Assembly (NCBI RefSeq): GCF_003434055.1
Contig: NZ_QVEX01000022.1
Location: forward strand, 1-28,882
Direction of reading: 5' to 3'
Length of the DNA: 28,882 nt
DNA from: Enterocloster aldenensis
GTDB lineage: Bacteria; Bacillota; Clostridia; Lachnospirales; Lachnospiraceae
In this document: in pieces, positions 7,973 to 15,793 of the stretch
Numbering within the stretch: position 1 is the stretch's first letter
How the letters are laid out: each line of letters starts with the position of its first letter
Position numbers and translations under genes: made by a program
The notes under the pieces: generated by a model
The model's database searches: none
What the model was told of the DNA's origin: nothing
The model's input: only the letters and a program-made list of their open reading frames with translations

Positions 7973-10075
7973 TTATATTGCTTTACATATCTCTTCTATT
8001 ATCTCATCACTATTTACCTGTGATATAAGAAATTCTAATGCCCCAGATGTCAACCCCATGTCATTTAAACTAAGGTAATCCATAGCAACTCCATCCGGCC
8101 AAAACATTGAATGTTCTGTATAAAAAACTACCTTCTTGCATTTTGATGAAGAAATAATATCGCTTAAGCCGCTTCTTATACCTATGTATGCTCCTGCTTT
8201 ATCTAAAAATTGAATTATAGAGGAATAGGGAATAAAAATGCCTTCAGTACCAACTACCGGAATCTCATCTTTACCACAATTGGTACATATAGTATATCCC
8301 TTCTTTTGTAACCTATCCACTATGTTCTCCCAAAAATTGGCCGGGAAACTGTCTACACAAGTAGCATACGGTGCTAAAAGAACAGTTTTTCCACATTTCA
8401 AATTATATCTTTTAAATAACATTTCTATCTCATCTGCTTTATCCGCAAGACAAGGTCCAATCAATTTGGCTTCTTCAGGAAGATTCATACCCTTAAATCT
8501 ATAAAAATCCATCATATTCCATCCGTGCCGTCCTTGAATAGCCCAGGTAATCTGCAAATAATCTGACATATTATCAAAATGGCAGAAATAATAAAAATCA
8601 ATATTCTCTTTACCAACAAAAGTACGAAGTTTTCTCAATCGTTCGTGTGTTGACATATCAATCTGGAGAATATGTCCTTCATATAATTGTGGAAATAAAG
8701 ATTCTGCGACTTTTTTTTCATTATTTCCTACCACTAAAAAACAATAATCTTTTAGTTCATTCCTATCAATCCATTCCTTGAGTAAAAGTGAAACTTGGTA
8801 TATATCACCGGTTCCCAATGCTGCACAGGATACTAAAACAGTTTTTTCTCCAACTTGTTTTTTTATTTTTTTGTAGTCTGAATACCCTTTAAAAATATAT
8901 TTGTAATAAAAATATATCATTCTACAGAATGTCGAATGTTCTTTCCAGTATTCCCATTTTATTATCCTGCAAATACTCTTCTTAAGCCATCTATTTATCC
9001 GTTTAACTGTTTTTCTTAATCCAAAGCACTCATAATATTCTTTTAGGGAATGAATTCTGTTTGGAATATAGTATATTTTTCTTCCAACTTTATATTCTTT
9101 ATGTTCAAAGACTTGGCTTGTGTCAATAGAACTCAATGAATACTCTAAAAATTCAATAAAATTCTCTCCTAAAAAATTATTAACATTTTTGATATACTCT
9201 TCATAAGTCTTTCTATCATATCGTATTGTCATCGCACTGTCATATAATAAAGAACAATAGCGCTTAAGATATTCATATGTATATTCAGGAAATAATTCTA
9301 ACTTTCTCCAATATCCCTCAATTATCTGAGCCATTCTTAAATTTTGATTAGCTCGTTTAACATATTGCCTCACAATTTTATCTGTCGCACTACTCGGCCT
9401 ATTCCTTTGATAATGATATAATTTATTTGGAATATAAGAGATTGTCTGTGCTAAGGGATAGATATAAAACAAAAAGGCCTCATCTTCCCCTAATGCCAAC
9501 GATTCCTCATATTTTATATCATTTAATACAATAAGTTCTTTCTTATAAACTTTATTCCATATTAATGGATAACTCCCCGTCTCATACATTAAAGCATTAA
9601 TACTTTTTCCTTCATAAAAGGCTTTTCTAGTATTTAAATTTTGCTTAAAATAAATAAATGCATTATCCAAATACTCATCTTCTTCATTCCAATCTTTACT
9701 CATAAAAACATTACCGCCAAAAACAATTATATCACTTGCATTTTTTTTGATTTCCTCAGAAAGTATGCTACATGCATCTTTATCAATCCAATCGTCTGAA
9801 TCAATAAACCAGATATAATCACCCTTAGCCAATTCTATTCCCTTATTTCGAGTATATGACACACCATGGTTCTCATGGCTATAGCATTTTACTCTGGAAT
9901 CCTTTTTCTCATAGGATTTCACTACATTTAAGCTATCGTCCTTAGAACCATCGTTTATACATATAACTTCAAAATCATTATATGTCTGAGCTAATATACT
10001 ATCCAAACATAATGGAATATCTTTCTCGACATTATATATAGGTACTATAATAGAAAATAAAACATTATTGTTCAT
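7973..10075 (-). CDS. Two-domain glycosyltransferase: GT2 head fused to a GT9-like tail
   Basis: A 700-residue protein. Residues 1-230 are a classical GT2 GT-A domain: FSIIVPIYNVEKDIPLCLDS, NDGSKDD at 41-47 and FIDSDDW with the metal-binding DSDD at 92-95. A helical linker follows (about 231-405, including a basic RKTVKRINRWLKKS stretch). Residues about 410-700 resemble the GT9/heptosyltransferase GT-B fold: GTGDIYQVSLLLKEW, LLAPYATCVDSFP (567 on), TNCGKDE, and GAYIGIRSGLSDIISSSKC (628 on). The tail shares these landmarks with the stand-alone gene at 13159-14133. The enzyme could add two residues in succession, or the tail may bind rather than catalyse. The ATG has TAGGAG seven bases upstream, overlapping the stop of the preceding gene. 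IS630 separates it from the next gene. Specificity unknown. Confidence 0.85.
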   Translation of the reverse strand: MNNNVLFSIIVPIYNVEKDIPLCLDSILAQTYNDFEVICINDGSKDDSLNVVKSYEKKDSRVKCYSHENHGVSYTRNKGIELAKGDYIWFIDSDDWIDKDACSILSEEIKKNASDIIVFGGNVFMSKDWNEEDEYLDNAFIYFKQNLNTRKAFYEGKSINALMYETGSYPLIWNKVYKKELIVLNDIKYEESLALGEDEAFLFYIYPLAQTISYIPNKLYHYQRNRPSSATDKIVRQYVKRANQNLRMAQIIEGYWRKLELFPEYTYEYLKRYCSLLYDSAMTIRYDRKTYEEYIKNVNNFLGENFIEFLEYSLSSIDTSQVFEHKEYKVGRKIYYIPNRIHSLKEYYECFGLRKTVKRINRWLKKSICRIIKWEYWKEHSTFCRMIYFYYKYIFKGYSDYKKIKKQVGEKTVLVSCAALGTGDIYQVSLLLKEWIDRNELKDYCFLVVGNNEKKVAESLFPQLYEGHILQIDMSTHERLRKLRTFVGKENIDFYYFCHFDNMSDYLQITWAIQGRHGWNMMDFYRFKGMNLPEEAKLIGPCLADKADEIEMLFKRYNLKCGKTVLLAPYATCVDSFPANFWENIVDRLQKKGYTICTNCGKDEIPVVGTEGIFIPYSSIIQFLDKAGAYIGIRSGLSDIISSSKCKKVVFYTEHSMFWPDGVAMDYLSLNDMGLTSGALEFLISQVNSDEIIEEICKAI

Positions 10076-10084
10076 CTCATACTC

Positions 10085-10528
10085 CTAATCATCAATTCCA
10101 TATACTCCACTTAAAAAGAGTTCCTTTTCTGTAGTTCCATTTTTTCCTATCATAGTTTCTCCAGCTCTTACGCTAGGTTGATAGATAGAAGCCACAACAA
10201 TATTGTAATAAAACGGAAACAATGAGTATAATTTGACAATATTCTCTATCTGTTTATCCGGACAATATATAACATCAATGATATATTCATTTTTTTCTAT
10301 TTTCACAGACTCACTCTTCGTGACTACAAAAACAGCATTTGATTGGTGCCGACTATCTAACAAAGCTTTAATATAATCTCGGGCATATGCTGTACAATTA
10401 CCATTGTCCCCTGGGCAAAAAACGAACATTGTTTGAGGTGTGATTACACCCTTTCTCTTAATATTTTTCCAACATTTCCATCCTGCCACACATTGGCAGA
10501 AATCTTTTAATAATTTTAATTTTTTCAT
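10085..10528 (-). CDS. Conserved-looking protein of unknown function, 147 residues
   Basis: I do not recognise this protein. It starts with a basic segment (MKKLKLLKDFCQCVAGWKCW), then TMFVFCPGDNGNCTAYARDY, a Rossmann-like beta-alpha pattern (NAVFVVTKSE, YIIDVIYCPD, YYNIVVASIY), and ends SVRAGETMIGKNGTTEKELF then LSGVYGIDD. There is no signal peptide or clear membrane helix. Its frame is clean and it sits tightly before the GT2-GT9 fusion (10-base gap, translationally linked through a shared ribosome site), so it is probably a real operon member. It may be an accessory or a small nucleotide-sugar-binding protein. Upstream 140 bases contain a hairpin at 10621-10650. Confidence 0.7.
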   Translation of the reverse strand: MKKLKLLKDFCQCVAGWKCWKNIKRKGVITPQTMFVFCPGDNGNCTAYARDYIKALLDSRHQSNAVFVVTKSESVKIEKNEYIIDVIYCPDKQIENIVKLYSLFPFYYNIVVASIYQPSVRAGETMIGKNGTTEKELFLSGVYGIDD

Positions 10529-10620
10529 TTTTCTTTTCCATTCATATAATAGATAAACTATATCTTTATCTGTATTATATTTCTTATTAAAAGTATCCCG
10601 ATTTTTCTAGCCAAATTAAC

Positions 10621-10650
10621 TATATAAAAAACAATGGAGTTTTTTATATA
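10621..10650 (-). terminator. AT-rich hairpin between operon genes (weak terminator or processing site)
   Basis: TATATAAAAAAC at 10621-10632 is the perfect complement of GTTTTTTATATA at 10639-10650, with a 6-base loop. It lies in the 142-base gap between the HAD gene and the unknown 147-residue gene. The stem is almost pure AT and ends in T-rich sequence on either strand, so it may slow or partly end transcription. The strength is uncertain. Confidence 0.4.
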
Positions 10651-10670
10651 ATGCTTCTAATTCCTTATAT

Positions 10671-11042
10671 CTATAAAGCATTCAAGATATCTATTCTGAT
10701 ACCCACGGCTTCATCTCTTGCTTTATTTACAGACATCCCCATTTTCAATCCTGATGGTTTATCATCATTAATTACAATCCGCTCACCAACCGGCATATTA
10801 TAAAGTATTAAATCATACCTCAAGCCATTTTCGTCAAGAAATTTCTCTGTCAGCAATTTATAATCTTGTTTCCTTGCTGTTAAAATAAGAACATAATCTT
10901 CATCTGGAATCTGCGCAAAAAAATCTCTAACCCCAGGCAGCAGTCTATCCTTTCCATAAATCTTATAACCATTATGCTCCACAAGAGTCCCATCCAAATC
11001 TAAAATCCACGTATGCGGCAATGAAGATAAAGTCAGGTTCAT
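10671..11042 (-). CDS. Small HAD-superfamily sugar-phosphate phosphatase
   Basis: A 123-residue cytoplasmic HAD protein without a large cap domain. Motif I is WILDLDGTLVEHN (DLDGT at 15-19, nucleophile D15 and acid/base D17). Motif II is LILTARK (T55). Motif IV is VINDDKPSG (D93, D94). The length and layout fit small phosphatases of capsule and heptose pathways. It overlaps the SIS isomerase gene by 4 bases (ATGA), which implies coupled translation. By context it would dephosphorylate a sugar bisphosphate made by the neighbouring kinase domain, as GmhB does in heptose synthesis. The substrate is inferred, not shown. Confidence 0.85.
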   Translation of the reverse strand: MNLTLSSLPHTWILDLDGTLVEHNGYKIYGKDRLLPGVRDFFAQIPDEDYVLILTARKQDYKLLTEKFLDENGLRYDLILYNMPVGERIVINDDKPSGLKMGMSVNKARDEAVGIRIDILNAL

Positions 11043-11629
11043 AACATTTCTCCTCTCAACTTAGCGCCAATTCCACCACCTGGATGATTTACTTTGAAAT
11101 CATCTAATGTAACCCCTCTATTTTTACATATCTGCATTGCTAAACCCTGCAATAGTATTAGGTACACTGTGGTTGAATTATTGGGGACAATATCCCATTC
11201 ATCACCCTCATTTTTAAGTTCCAATATAATGTGTTCTTTCAGAATTGATATTAATTTAGACTCCTCATTAAAACTTAACAGCCACGTTTCCGTTCCTCGT
11301 TCCTGAAGATAATGGGCAAGCATTATCGACTCTTCTGTATTTCCGCTTTTAGAAAGCAACAAGACAATATCATCTTTTTCCACCATTCCTAAATCTCCAT
11401 GCACCGCTGTATTTGTATGCAAAAATCTGGCATCCATCCCCAGCGAGTTCATAGTTCCAACAAATTTCTCGCATATAGGCACATTTTTTCCCAATCCGCT
11501 CGCCACAATCTTGCCACCATTATTAATGCACTCACTACAATGGTCTACTAAACGTCTAAATTGATTTTCATCCAAAGAATTTAGTGATTCTTTAACTGTT
11601 GCCATAATTTCATTAAAATATTTAATCAT
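11039..11629 (-). CDS. SIS-domain sugar-phosphate isomerase (KpsF/GmhA-like)
   Basis: A 196-residue single SIS domain. SKSGNTEE at 93-100 is the phosphate-binding loop. GKIVASGLGKNVPICEKFVG (39-58) is the first phosphosugar-binding segment. AVHGDLGMVEKDDIVLLLS and HPGGGIGAKL at 182-191 are shared with arabinose-5-phosphate isomerases of the KpsF/GutQ type. KpsF proteins carry C-terminal CBS domains, which are absent here. The role is most likely ketose-to-aldose phosphate isomerisation feeding the adjacent kinase and nucleotidyltransferase. It lies 24 bases after the fusion gene, with GGAGAAG before its ATG, and overlaps the phosphatase by 4 bases. The exact sugar (heptose, pentose or hexose) cannot be told. 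Confidence 0.85.
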   Translation of the reverse strand: MIKYFNEIMATVKESLNSLDENQFRRLVDHCSECINNGGKIVASGLGKNVPICEKFVGTMNSLGMDARFLHTNTAVHGDLGMVEKDDIVLLLSKSGNTEESIMLAHYLQERGTETWLLSFNEESKLISILKEHIILELKNEGDEWDIVPNNSTTVYLILLQGLAMQICKNRGVTLDDFKVNHPGGGIGAKLRGEML

Positions 11630-11653
11630 TTTCCATCTTCTCCTTTAACAGAT

Positions 11654-13159
11654 TCACAATACTTCTTCAAGTAAATACGTCCCATTATAGAACGCTCCAC
11701 AAATGGAATCATAGTCCTCCCAAGCATATGTAGTTAAGGACAGCCAGATAATTGCGTGTAAAAATTTTATTTTCATCGGATTACAGTCTTTAATTCTACT
11801 CAAAAAATAATCTCCTAAATCCTTCCATCCATTAGTGCTAATATTTAAAATTATTTCATTTTCTTTTATCAGAAGTTCAAAATGCTTATTATTAAATTGA
11901 TCATAATCCCCATTGATAGAATAGTACACCTTGGCCCAGTCATAATATTCATCACCGTATAATTCCTGAAAACCAAAGTATCCTCTGGGGTCCAAAAAAA
12001 TAATGTTTAAATCTGAATCTACCATAGTATTAGAGAATGTACAGTCTCCATGAATCAATGCGAATTCATTTGTATCGCATAGTAGTTCTTTCACTTTCTT
12101 TCTGAAATTCTCCTTATAAAAATACGGGTTTCTGCAGTTCCTTCCGTTAATGCGGATATATCGTTGGTTTGCAAACGGAATAAGATCACGCACACTTTCC
12201 AATCGCTTGATTGTTTTATGATAATATGCCTCCATTATACTGAATATATCTGCCGGCACCCGCTTTAAATCATGCAGTCTTTCAAGGGAAGATACCAGAT
12301 TATCAATAACAACCTGCTTCTGCTCCAGTGTCAAATCTGTTATAAAAATATTTTTTCCATCTATCTTTTCCATTGTCAACGGTTCAAACTCATAGAGCTT
12401 GGGAATTTGCTCAAATTTATACTTTTGCACTTCACGATACCAGTTCACTTCACGTATTGCCAACTTCCGCCCTTGCTCATCAATTGGTCTTTTTACAATT
12501 ATATTACCCTTAATTTCCATGCTATTGAATGGACGGCAGCGGTACTCATCGTTTTCTGTTTCCTGAAGAGCTATCATGGTTCCTACTTCCCTGGTACCAT
12601 AAAGTCCAATTTCTTTAAATGTCCTTGCATTTTCCTCCATCCACCGAACAAGTTCACCCTCTTGAGGGATACCCACCAATTGTTCTTTATCTTTAAACAC
12701 AAACATACCAGCCACACCATGTTCATAAGAAGGCTGCTCTACAAACCGACCTTCTTTATACGACCATCTGCACTCAAAGTCTTTTGATATTCCTATGTAA
12801 TTTTCTTCGCTCAATCCGTTAATATCCGTATCAGTCCCCAGAATCAAATCCGACCATATCAGCATAAACGGAAAACCATCCGGAATATATTTCAGTGCTT
12901 CGCCAATACCGGCACATGTCCCTGTCCCTTTTGCCTTTACTGTCACATACTTTACTTTGCAAAAGGACTCCAAGTATTCCTCTAGAACTTCATGCTTATA
13001 ATCGCCTATAATAATGAATTTTTTCTGTGGGTATTTATTAAACAAATGAAATATTATTGGCAGATTATTAACTGGCACAATACCCTTTGGCTTATTCTGC
13101 GTTAATCTTTTTAATCGTGTTCCTTTACCGCCTGCCTGAATTATTACATATTCTACCAT
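11654..13159 (-). CDS. Nucleotidyltransferase fused to an APH/choline-kinase-fold kinase
   Basis: A 501-residue bifunctional enzyme. Residues 1-225 are a sugar-phosphate nucleotidyltransferase: VIIQAGGKGTRLKRLTQNKP (GGKGTRL at 10-16), KAKGTGTCAGIGEALKYIP, and the metal-site WSD at 102-104. Residues 230-501 are an aminoglycoside-phosphotransferase/choline-kinase-like domain: LIHGDCTFSN (HGD..F.N at 370-377, catalytic loop) and IIFLDPRG (388-393, metal-binding D). With the SIS and HAD neighbours, the kinase would phosphorylate C1 and the nucleotidyltransferase would activate the sugar. An alternative is a LicC/LicA-like choline pathway. I rank this lower because of the isomerase and phosphatase next door. 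Its ATG overlaps the stop of the preceding gene (TAATG), with AGAGGA upstream. Confidence 0.85.
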   Translation of the reverse strand: MVEYVIIQAGGKGTRLKRLTQNKPKGIVPVNNLPIIFHLFNKYPQKKFIIIGDYKHEVLEEYLESFCKVKYVTVKAKGTGTCAGIGEALKYIPDGFPFMLIWSDLILGTDTDINGLSEENYIGISKDFECRWSYKEGRFVEQPSYEHGVAGMFVFKDKEQLVGIPQEGELVRWMEENARTFKEIGLYGTREVGTMIALQETENDEYRCRPFNSMEIKGNIIVKRPIDEQGRKLAIREVNWYREVQKYKFEQIPKLYEFEPLTMEKIDGKNIFITDLTLEQKQVVIDNLVSSLERLHDLKRVPADIFSIMEAYYHKTIKRLESVRDLIPFANQRYIRINGRNCRNPYFYKENFRKKVKELLCDTNEFALIHGDCTFSNTMVDSDLNIIFLDPRGYFGFQELYGDEYYDWAKVYYSINGDYDQFNNKHFELLIKENEIILNISTNGWKDLGDYFLSRIKDCNPMKIKFLHAIIWLSLTTYAWEDYDSICGAFYNGTYLLEEVL

Positions 13160-14133
13160 TATATTCCTCTCCCTTGCTCCACGTAATTTATTATATATGT
13201 TAAATCATCATTTTCATTTTTTAGCTGATACTCTATGACATCCGCCCTTACATCCTCTAATGCTGCCAGTTTAAAAAAGTTCATATAAAGATTGTCGGAT
13301 GGATACAATGCAATAAGCCTACACTTTGCATAACACAGCAAATCCAGCAACCCGCTCCTCAGTCCTATTACATAACCACAATATTCTGCTACCATAGCTA
13401 CATCACCTATATTGCAGAGTAAGGGCAAACTTCCTTCTGCTATTGGTTGATTAACATCTGTAATATTTGTCATAACCTGGAAACCATTATTTAAAAAAAA
13501 TTGGGCAAGTCTATCAAAAAGAGAAAACGAAATTCTATTCGTAACTGATGCATATGGCGCTAAAATGATGGTGCATCCTTTCTTTACCTTCATGTTTCCT
13601 AAAACTTCCGATATATCAGCAACTTTATAAATCGGAACATCAAATGCCACATTTTCTTCCAACCCCAATTCACCATACCTAATGCAATCTTTTAATGACA
13701 ACATAGGGAAACGCGCTGGATACAAAAAGAACTCATCAACAAATGCATTTTCCGGATTAATAATAGTAATATTTTTAATTTTTTTTAATACATGGATGCC
13801 AAAATTAGTTTTTCCCGAATCCAAAATCAGTCTTAATCCCTTTCCATGTATAATCATTACATAATCCAAAGTTTGTTTAAAGCATTCTGTAAGAGGCTCC
13901 ATTCCTTTAGTTGTAACGAATGTCATATGTTTAATGTTATTTTTTTCTTTGTACGCCTTAAGATACCCTAAAGATATTAATGTATCACCAATATGATCAC
14001 ATACAACCACATAATGTGTATACTTATTTCTAAAGTTATATATGATATAAAAAATTGATAGAGGAACTCTAATTAATGAAATATATAAATTGCGTATTAT
14101 AACTACTATTGTTTTTTTTAATAGGTTAAGCAT
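13159..14133 (-). CDS. GT9/heptosyltransferase-like glycosyltransferase
   Basis: A protein of about 324 residues. The ATG at 14133 is chosen because AAGGAG lies five bases upstream. The GTG at 14139 would overlap that site. A basic, hydrophobic N-terminal segment (TIVVIIRNLYISLIRVPLSI) probably associates with the membrane. It is followed by VVVCDHIGDTLISLGYLKAY, the glycine-aspartate loop of GT9 enzymes. Later landmarks are IILAPYASVTNRISF and GYVIGLRSGLLDLLCYAKC. These match the C-terminal half of the 700-residue fusion at 7973-10075. GT9 enzymes transfer heptose or related sugars from nucleotide donors. The neighbouring NDP-sugar cassette makes that plausible but not proven. It is joined to the nucleotidyltransferase by a one-base overlap. 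Confidence 0.75.
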   Translation of the reverse strand: MLNLLKKTIVVIIRNLYISLIRVPLSIFYIIYNFRNKYTHYVVVCDHIGDTLISLGYLKAYKEKNNIKHMTFVTTKGMEPLTECFKQTLDYVMIIHGKGLRLILDSGKTNFGIHVLKKIKNITIINPENAFVDEFFLYPARFPMLSLKDCIRYGELGLEENVAFDVPIYKVADISEVLGNMKVKKGCTIILAPYASVTNRISFSLFDRLAQFFLNNGFQVMTNITDVNQPIAEGSLPLLCNIGDVAMVAEYCGYVIGLRSGLLDLLCYAKCRLIALYPSDNLYMNFFKLAALEDVRADVIEYQLKNENDDLTYIINYVEQGRGI

Positions 14134-14149
14134 ACACACTCCTTTAATG

Positions 14150-14890
14150 TCAAAAGCTCTCCATATACCTCTGACTTACTTCCATCACATCGCCACTCAT
14201 TTTTACATTCCCCTTATCTATCCACAGTGCTTTCGTACATAAATTTCTAACAGACTCAATTGAATGAGAAACATATAGTAAAGTCGTTCCCTGATTAAGC
14301 ATACTTTGCATACGTGTCTCACATTTCTGCTGGAAAGCATAGTCCCCTACAGCCAAAACTTCATCTACAATTAATATATCTGGTTGTACTACTGTCGCAA
14401 TAGAAAATCCTAATCTAGCCGCCATTCCCGATGAATAATTTTTTATAGGCATATCCAGGAAATCCCATAATTCTGCAAAGTCTACAATCTCATTAAACTT
14501 CTCTTTCATAAAACGTTCACTGTGCCCCAGCACCGCACCATTAAGAAAAATGTTCTCTCTGGCAGTTAATTCCCCATCAAATCCAGCCCCCAACTCAATT
14601 AGCGGCGCAATCGTTCCTTTAATCTCCACAGTTCCCTTATATGGCTTTAAGATACCACATATAAGTTTTAACAATGTTGACTTTCCTGAACCATTTGTTC
14701 CAATAATCCCCCAGGCCTCTCCTTTTTTCACCTGTAGGTTTACCTGCTTCAAGGCCAAAAATTCTTGAAACATAAGTTGACCTCTCATAAGCTTAATAAA
14801 ATATTCCTTAAGATTATCCAAACGTTCTGTGGACATATTAAATCTAACTGTAACATCCGAAACATCTATTACATATTCATTATTCTCCAT
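14150..14890 (-). CDS. Polysaccharide ABC exporter ATPase (Wzt/TagH/RfbE type)
   Basis: A 246-residue nucleotide-binding subunit of a polysaccharide or teichoic-acid exporter. Walker A is GTNGSGKST at 64-72. The signature is SSGMAARLGFS (153-163), typical of the Wzt/TagH group. Walker B is ILIVDEVLAVGD (172-183), and the switch histidine is H209 in YVSHS. It stops after the ATPase core and lacks the C-terminal carbohydrate-recognition domain of O-antigen Wzt proteins, so export is probably not gated by a chain-terminal cap of that kind. GGAG precedes the ATG by seven bases. It pairs with the permease directly upstream in the operon (13-base gap). Confidence 0.95.
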   Translation of the reverse strand: MENNEYVIDVSDVTVRFNMSTERLDNLKEYFIKLMRGQLMFQEFLALKQVNLQVKKGEAWGIIGTNGSGKSTLLKLICGILKPYKGTVEIKGTIAPLIELGAGFDGELTARENIFLNGAVLGHSERFMKEKFNEIVDFAELWDFLDMPIKNYSSGMAARLGFSIATVVQPDILIVDEVLAVGDYAFQQKCETRMQSMLNQGTTLLYVSHSIESVRNLCTKALWIDKGNVKMSGDVMEVSQRYMESF

Positions 14891-14903
14891 GTTTAGTCTC
14901 CAA

Positions 14904-15692
14904 CTATATATACAATATAAATTTATTCTGTGCCCTCAAAAAAGACCATGTACCCACCAACATCCAAAATACACCTGTAACAAAGCCAATTATAACCATC
15001 TTTGCGTCAGGCATCTGTCCGTCTAATACAATCAAACGAAACTGGTGGATGTACCCATACATTGGATTAAACATCATAACAGATTTTTGCAACCATTCCG
15101 GAAGCATAGTCACTGGATAAAAAAGAGGAGTAAGATACATCCATGCCATTGTAAACGCACTGTAGAGATGCCGTATATCCCGGAAAAATACTGTACTCTG
15201 TGCTAAAAATAAGCCCAGTCCCAAACTGAACAAATATACTTGCAGAATAATAACTGGTATAAACATCATAAACCAATTCCAATTGACCTTGCAAGCAATA
15301 AAAACAAGCAACATGGCTCCCAATGAAAAAATCATATTTACCAAAGAACTTGTTACACGAGCCATTGTAAATATATATTTAGGCACATACGTCTTCTTTA
15401 GTAATGCCGAATTCTCAGTAATAGATCCCAGGGCCATGTTGGTGGCTTCTACCATAAAATTAAACAAGGTCTGTCCAATTATTAAATAAACCGGAAAATT
15501 TTGTATATCCCCTCTAAAAATATTAGAAAAAACAGCCACCATAATAACCATTGTCAAAAGTGGATTTAAAATACTCCACAGATAGCCCAAGAAACTTCTT
15601 CTATATTTTAATTTGATATCTTTCTCAACTAACTGTTTAAGCAGATGCCTGTAACAATAAAACCCGTTGAGGCGCGCCATTATTATGCTCAT
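14904..15692 (-). CDS. Polysaccharide ABC-2 exporter permease (Wzm/TagG type)
   Basis: A membrane protein of about 262 residues with roughly six helices. The N-terminus (LVEKDIKLKYRRSFLGYLWS then ILNPLLTMVIM) is the characteristic amphipathic entry of Wzm/TagG permeases. The segment WMYLTPLFYPVTMLPEWLQK and the following NPMYGYIHQFR are also family landmarks. The ATG at 15692 is preferred over TTG at 15695 because GGAGG lies seven bases upstream. It has its own internal promoter (15726-15754). With the ATPase it should move the finished lipid-linked polymer across the membrane. Confidence 0.95.
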   Translation of the reverse strand: MSIIMARLNGFYCYRHLLKQLVEKDIKLKYRRSFLGYLWSILNPLLTMVIMVAVFSNIFRGDIQNFPVYLIIGQTLFNFMVEATNMALGSITENSALLKKTYVPKYIFTMARVTSSLVNMIFSLGAMLLVFIACKVNWNWFMMFIPVIILQVYLFSLGLGLFLAQSTVFFRDIRHLYSAFTMAWMYLTPLFYPVTMLPEWLQKSVMMFNPMYGYIHQFRLIVLDGQMPDAKMVIIGFVTGVFWMLVGTWSFLRAQNKFILYI

Positions 15693-15725
15693 CAATTTTC
15701 CTCCAAAACCACTTAAATCTCAATC

Positions 15726-15754
15726 AGTATAACATCTTCACATAGCTTTTGCAA
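15726..15754 (-). promoter_or_regulatory. Internal promoter driving the export and sugar-cassette half of the operon
   Basis: On the minus strand TTGCAA (15749-15754), a 17-base spacer and TATACT (15726-15731) form a good sigma-A-type promoter. Transcription would begin about 25 bases before the permease start. The site lies in the 100-base gap after the EpsG-like gene, the widest gap in the first half of the operon. Confidence 0.6.
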
Positions 15755-15793
15755 CTAAACTACTATGTGGGATTCTATGTAAAACTGTATTTT

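Noticed and set aside
12272..12787. Plus-strand 171-codon open frame
   Set aside because: It lies wholly antisense inside the nucleotidyltransferase-kinase gene, whose motifs are clear. The translation has no recognisable domain.
11654..13159. Assignment as a LicC/LicA choline-activating fusion
   Set aside because: The kinase fold fits, but the adjacent SIS isomerase and HAD phosphatase point to a sugar pathway. It is kept only as an alternative.
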